Shown piece by piece: positions 60,388-64,000 of a stretch of 64,000 bases of DNA. Numbering within the stretch: position 1 is the stretch's first letter; the number at the start of each line of letters is the position of its first letter. This stretch comes from Manihot esculenta (Eukaryota > Streptophyta > Magnoliopsida > Malpighiales > Euphorbiaceae). The translations under genes and the position numbers were made by a program. The notes beneath the pieces were generated by a model. That model did no database searches. It saw nothing but the letters and a program-made list of their open reading frames with translations, and had not been told where the DNA came from. The stretch is from assembly GCF_001659605.2 (NCBI RefSeq), contig NC_035169.2, positions 19,282,263 to 19,346,262 of the forward strand, given 5' to 3'.

Positions 60388-62708
60388 TGTAACGACTCGA
60401 AATTCGGAGCGCTACCGGCGCTAGGATCCAGATTGGCTTAAGGCCGCCGGGACCCGTAGCAAGCCTGACATGTAACCTGTAAACCTGTTTAATCCCATAC
60501 ATGATCGACAATCATACATAAAAATTAAAAACTTTTCTTTCATTCATTCCTCATACACCAAACTCAACCTGTGCATGCACTAAACATAATCATAATCATA
60601 AACTTGACCCCTCTGTGGGATCTCATCAATGCCCCAATGGGCGATATACATGTGTTGAGTTGGCTACCATCTATATCATAAAACATCTAAGATCATGTAT
60701 TTAAAAGGGATAACAACATCCATAGGGTCAAGCACAACTTCTAATCCTCAATATCATTATACATAACATGACTATACAAACTTTACATCATTATACAATT
60801 TATCATGTCCACTTCCTATCTATTACAACATATGACTTTACTCTTCTTGACTTCTCTGTCTAGCCCGTACCTGCAATCCTGGGGGATTAGGGAAAAGGGA
60901 TGAGCTACTAGAGCCCAGTGAGCAGAATAATAGAAATCAACATTTAAAATCTCATGCCATCATGTAATGCAACACATCACAACAAATCACATCTCGGATG
61001 GTATTGTCACCAATAGTCCTCTACATTCCAAAGTGCCGGGACGTAGAATGGGTACAACCGGTCTTTCTCTTAACATAACATATCATAACATTCCAATGTG
61101 CCAGGGACGTAGAATGGGTACAACCTGGACTTTCTCTTACATAGTGCCAGGGATGTAGAATGGGTACAACCTGGACTTCCATACCATGTCATGCCGTAAC
61201 ATCATCATACCATATGAGGACTAAAGGATCATCCAATAACCAATCCACATCAGCATCATAAATGCAATGTAACATATTCGTGATTTCTAATGCAAACAAC
61301 CTAATTCATCTCATGGCATTCATGATGCATGAACATGCTCAACTGTATAATTCATTTGCTTTAAAACATAAAGGTTTATTCTACTCACCTCTGGCTGAAG
61401 CTCTACTGACTCAGAAGCAGCTGAACTCACTGCTGGGGTCCTCGGTTCCTCGGGTCCGAACCTACACAGGTGGACTCAAATGAGGGACCAAACAACTAGA
61501 ACATAACTCTAAAAACATCCCCCAAAAACCCCCTAAAACACCTCAAAACAATCATGCAAAAACATGCAAAGGAAGGCTGGACAGGGCACTTTCGGCGGCA
61601 GGTTCGGCGGCCGAAAGTCCCTCCAGAGCCGAAAGTCAGGCAGGTTCGGCGGCACCTTCGGCGGCCGAAACTCCCAGACAGAGATGAAACTCATGCATGT
61701 TCGGCGGCACTTTCGGCGGCCGAAACTCTCAGACAGAGACGAAAGTCTCCTTTCGAGGGCAAGCTTCGGCAGCCGAAGGCTGCTTCCACAAGAGGGTTCG
61801 GCGGCCGAAAGTCCTTTCGGCTGCCGAACCTGGTTTCTCCCAAAGGGCAGAAACTTGGTTCAAACATGCACAAATGCCTCCAACTCATACCATCATGCAT
61901 TTAGCTCAACCAAAACATGCATACAAGCTCCTAAGGGTCTCAAACTACCTTAAACCCCAACTACAACACATCAAACAACACAACTCCAACATACATTGTC
62001 CATAAACCAATATAAACCCAAAAACTCATAAAACCCTACACATGCATTTCTACTTCAAGAAACAACTTAAAACTTGTTAAAAACATGTAGTGAGCTCAAA
62101 ATCAGCCCTTACCTCTTGTAGATCGAGAGGAAGACGACCCTAGCTCGGAGATGGGAGAGATTTGAGTTCTTGAACCTCAAAGCTCCAAAACTCGCTTTAA
62201 ACTCGAAAATCTTCAAAATAAAGTGAAAACTAGTAAAAATGGTGAAAGATTTGAAGGAAAGGACTCAAAGATGGTGAGGAATGGCGGAAGGGCTCACCTT
62301 GGCTGAAAATGGGGAGAAAGCTCGCCCATTTCGGCTAAGGGGCTCTTTTATAGTGGCTGGCCAGGCCACATTCGGGAGCCGAACGTGCCTCCGCATGTAT
62401 GCCATGTTCGGCGGCCGAACTTGAGGTTCGGCGGCTGAACTTGGGCTTCCCTCACTTATGCCTTCGGGGGCCTAAGGCTCACCCGAAGTGCATGCATGTT
62501 CGGCGGCCGAACTTTGAGTTTCGGCGGCCGAACCTGAGTTTTCCTCCAAGGGTGTTTTCATTCAAAAACTTATTTCCTCTTTACTTAATATCATCAAAAC
62601 ATTAAAACATTTCATGAAAACATGGTTTTACCCTTCTAGAGGTCTCCGACATCCGAGATTCCACTGGACGGTAGGAATTCCGATACCGGAGTCTAGCCTG
62701 GTATTACA
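60388..62708 (-). mobile_element. Solo LTR G, Tekay-type
   Basis: 2321 bases with GAGGT on both sides (60383-60387 and 62709-62713). Ends are TGTAACGAC and GGTATTACA on the plus strand, so it is a minus-strand LTR. It has TATAAAAG at 62352-62345 (minus), palindrome clusters at about 61590-61830 and 62370-62540, and tandem repeats at about 61034-61180. No internal region is present, so it is the product of LTR-LTR recombination. Confidence 0.93.
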
Positions 62709-62713
62709 GAGGT

Positions 62714-64000
62714 AAACCCCAAGAAGATAGAGGCTGTAGCTACCTGGCCCAGACCCACTACAGTGACTGAGATTAAAAGCTTTTTGGGACTGGCAGGTTA
62801 CTACAGGAGGTTCGTTCAGGACTTCTCGAAGATAGCTGCTCCTATGACCAAACTGACTCAGAAGAACCAGAAGTTTAACTGGTCAGACCAGTGTGAAGAG
62901 AGCTTTGAGGAGCTCAAGAGGAGATTGACATTAGCACCAGTGTTAGCTCTGCCTATTAGTAACGAGAATTTCACAGTGTTCTGTGATGCATCTCGAGTGG
63001 GATTGGGTTGTGTTTTGATGCAGAGTGATAGGGTGATTGCTTATGCTTCTAGACAATTGAAGAAGCACGAGTTGAATTACCCCACCCATGATCTAGAGTT
63101 GGCAGCAGTTATCTTTGCACTCAAGATGTGGAGGCATTACCTCTACGGGGTAAAATGCAAGATCGTCACTGATCACAAGAGTTTACAGTACATCTTGAGC
63201 CAGAGAAAGATGAATTTGAGGCAGAGAAGATGGGTAGAATTGCTCAATGATTATGATTGTAATATCCAGTATCATCCGGGTAAGGCGAATGTTGTGGCAG
63301 ACGCCCTAAGCCGGAAGTCACTAGGCAGTTTATCCCATATAGCAGCAGAGCGGAGACCAGTAGTGATGGAGCTTTATAAGCTCATTGAGGAAGGGTTACA
63401 GCTACAGTTGTCTGGTACGGGTGCATTGATAGCACAAATGAGAGTGACACCTGTGTTTCTAGAGCAGATAGCTCAGAAACAGCATGAGGACCCAGAGTTG
63501 ATGAAAATTGCCAGGACTGTTCAGTCAGGCAACTGTGCAGAGTGCAGATTTGACAGCAAAGGGATCCTTCACTATGGGAGTCGACTTTGTGTACCAGATA
63601 GTAGCAGTCTGAAGGAAGACATTATGAGGGAAGCTCATAATACGAGGTATAGTGTTCACTCAGGAGCCACCAAGATGTATCAAGATCTGAAGAAGGTATA
63701 TTGGTGGCCAGCCATGAAGAAAGAAGTGGCGCAGTTCGTGACAGCCTGTGAGGTTTGTCACAGTGTGAAATTAGAACATCAGAAGCCGGCTGGAATGCTT
63801 AACCCACTGCCGATTCCAGAATGGAAATGGGAGAACATAGCTATGGATTTTGTAGTGGGCTTACCGGCAGCGTCCAACAGAATAGACTCCATATGGGTGA
63901 TTGTGGACAGACTCACGAAATCTGCTCATTTCCTTCCAGTTAGGAGTAACTATTCTGTGGATAAGTTGGCACAGGTATATCTGGATGAGATAGTGAGATT
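62714..64000 (+). pseudogene. Element D reverse transcriptase end, RNase H and integrase start (runs off window)
   Basis: Open to the window edge with no stop, starting within the codons after GIEV. It covers the end of the reverse transcriptase connection, RNase H ([10 protein letters not shown], then TDHKSLQ and VVADALS), the integrase zinc domain (REAHN, then CEVCH) and the first catalytic Asp (IAMDFV). One position reads VHSGAT where relatives read IHPGAT; the His is kept. It belongs to a broken gene and cannot be translated from the D start. Confidence 0.9.

Larger units (their letters stand above)
36261..64000 (+). mobile_element. Element D: decayed Tekay-type retrotransposon with three insertions, runs off window
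   Basis: Plus-strand element with 5' LTR 36261-38546, primer site and gag-pol in four blocks: 38758-40042, 48961-50113, 60051-60387 and 62714-64000. These are separated by F, E and solo LTR G, each with perfect five-base target duplications taken from D coding sequence. It is preceded by ATCTA (36256-36260), its likely target duplication; the partner lies outside. It must be older than F, E and G. Confidence 0.93.

Overview
The window is plant repeat DNA with no recognisable host gene, rRNA or tRNA. It is built from LTR retrotransposons, most of them Ty3/gypsy chromoviruses of the Tekay/Del type. They share LTRs of about 2.0-2.3 kb (TGTAA...TTACA), an initiator-Met tRNA primer site (TGGTATCAGAGC) 3-4 bases inside the 5' LTR, and a single gag-pol frame. 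That frame runs gag with zinc knuckles, DPGAS protease, FIDD reverse transcriptase, RNase H, a DDE integrase and a C-terminal chromodomain-like end. This fits pericentromeric or other heterochromatin of a dicot. A Euphorbiaceae source (cassava or rubber-like) is my impression from memory only.

Layout. 1-948: degraded AT-rich DNA. 949-2390: copia-type solo LTR with GCTAT duplications. 2856-18027: a chromovirus-like solo LTR (O) split by complete element A (3856-16154, plus strand, TGCTG duplications). A's 3' LTR is itself broken by a truncated minus-strand element C (12594-15021). 18429-20674: solo LTR H. 20675-23898: AT-rich DNA with two CACTA-like ends. 23904-33283: element B (minus, CATAC duplications). 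33845-36255: LTR and remnant of an unclassified minus-strand retrotransposon. 36261 to beyond 64000: decayed plus-strand element D, split by F (40043-48955, minus, TATAG), E (50114-60045, minus, CATCA) and solo LTR G (60388-62708, minus, GAGGT).

How they relate. E is intact: one open frame of 1662 codons, LTRs of identical length with one mismatch seen, and perfect target duplications. It is the only element here that looks capable of autonomous movement. F keeps young, equal-length LTRs, a gag frame and all cis signals but has no usable pol, so it looks like a gag-only element moved in trans. B has young LTRs but three coding lesions. A and D are older and carry stop codons. Element ages by LTR divergence, counted by eye, run E < B, F < A; D must predate E, F and G, and C must postdate A.

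Cross-cutting features not explained by the usual annotation are: a stem-loop next to the polypurine tract in A, B, E and F; three splice-donor-like sites and two acceptor-like sites kept in the LTRs, plus an acceptor-like site just before every gag ATG; and arrays of a 13-base palindrome, TTCGGC(C/G)GCCGAA, that expand with a 19-20 base period in several LTRs.
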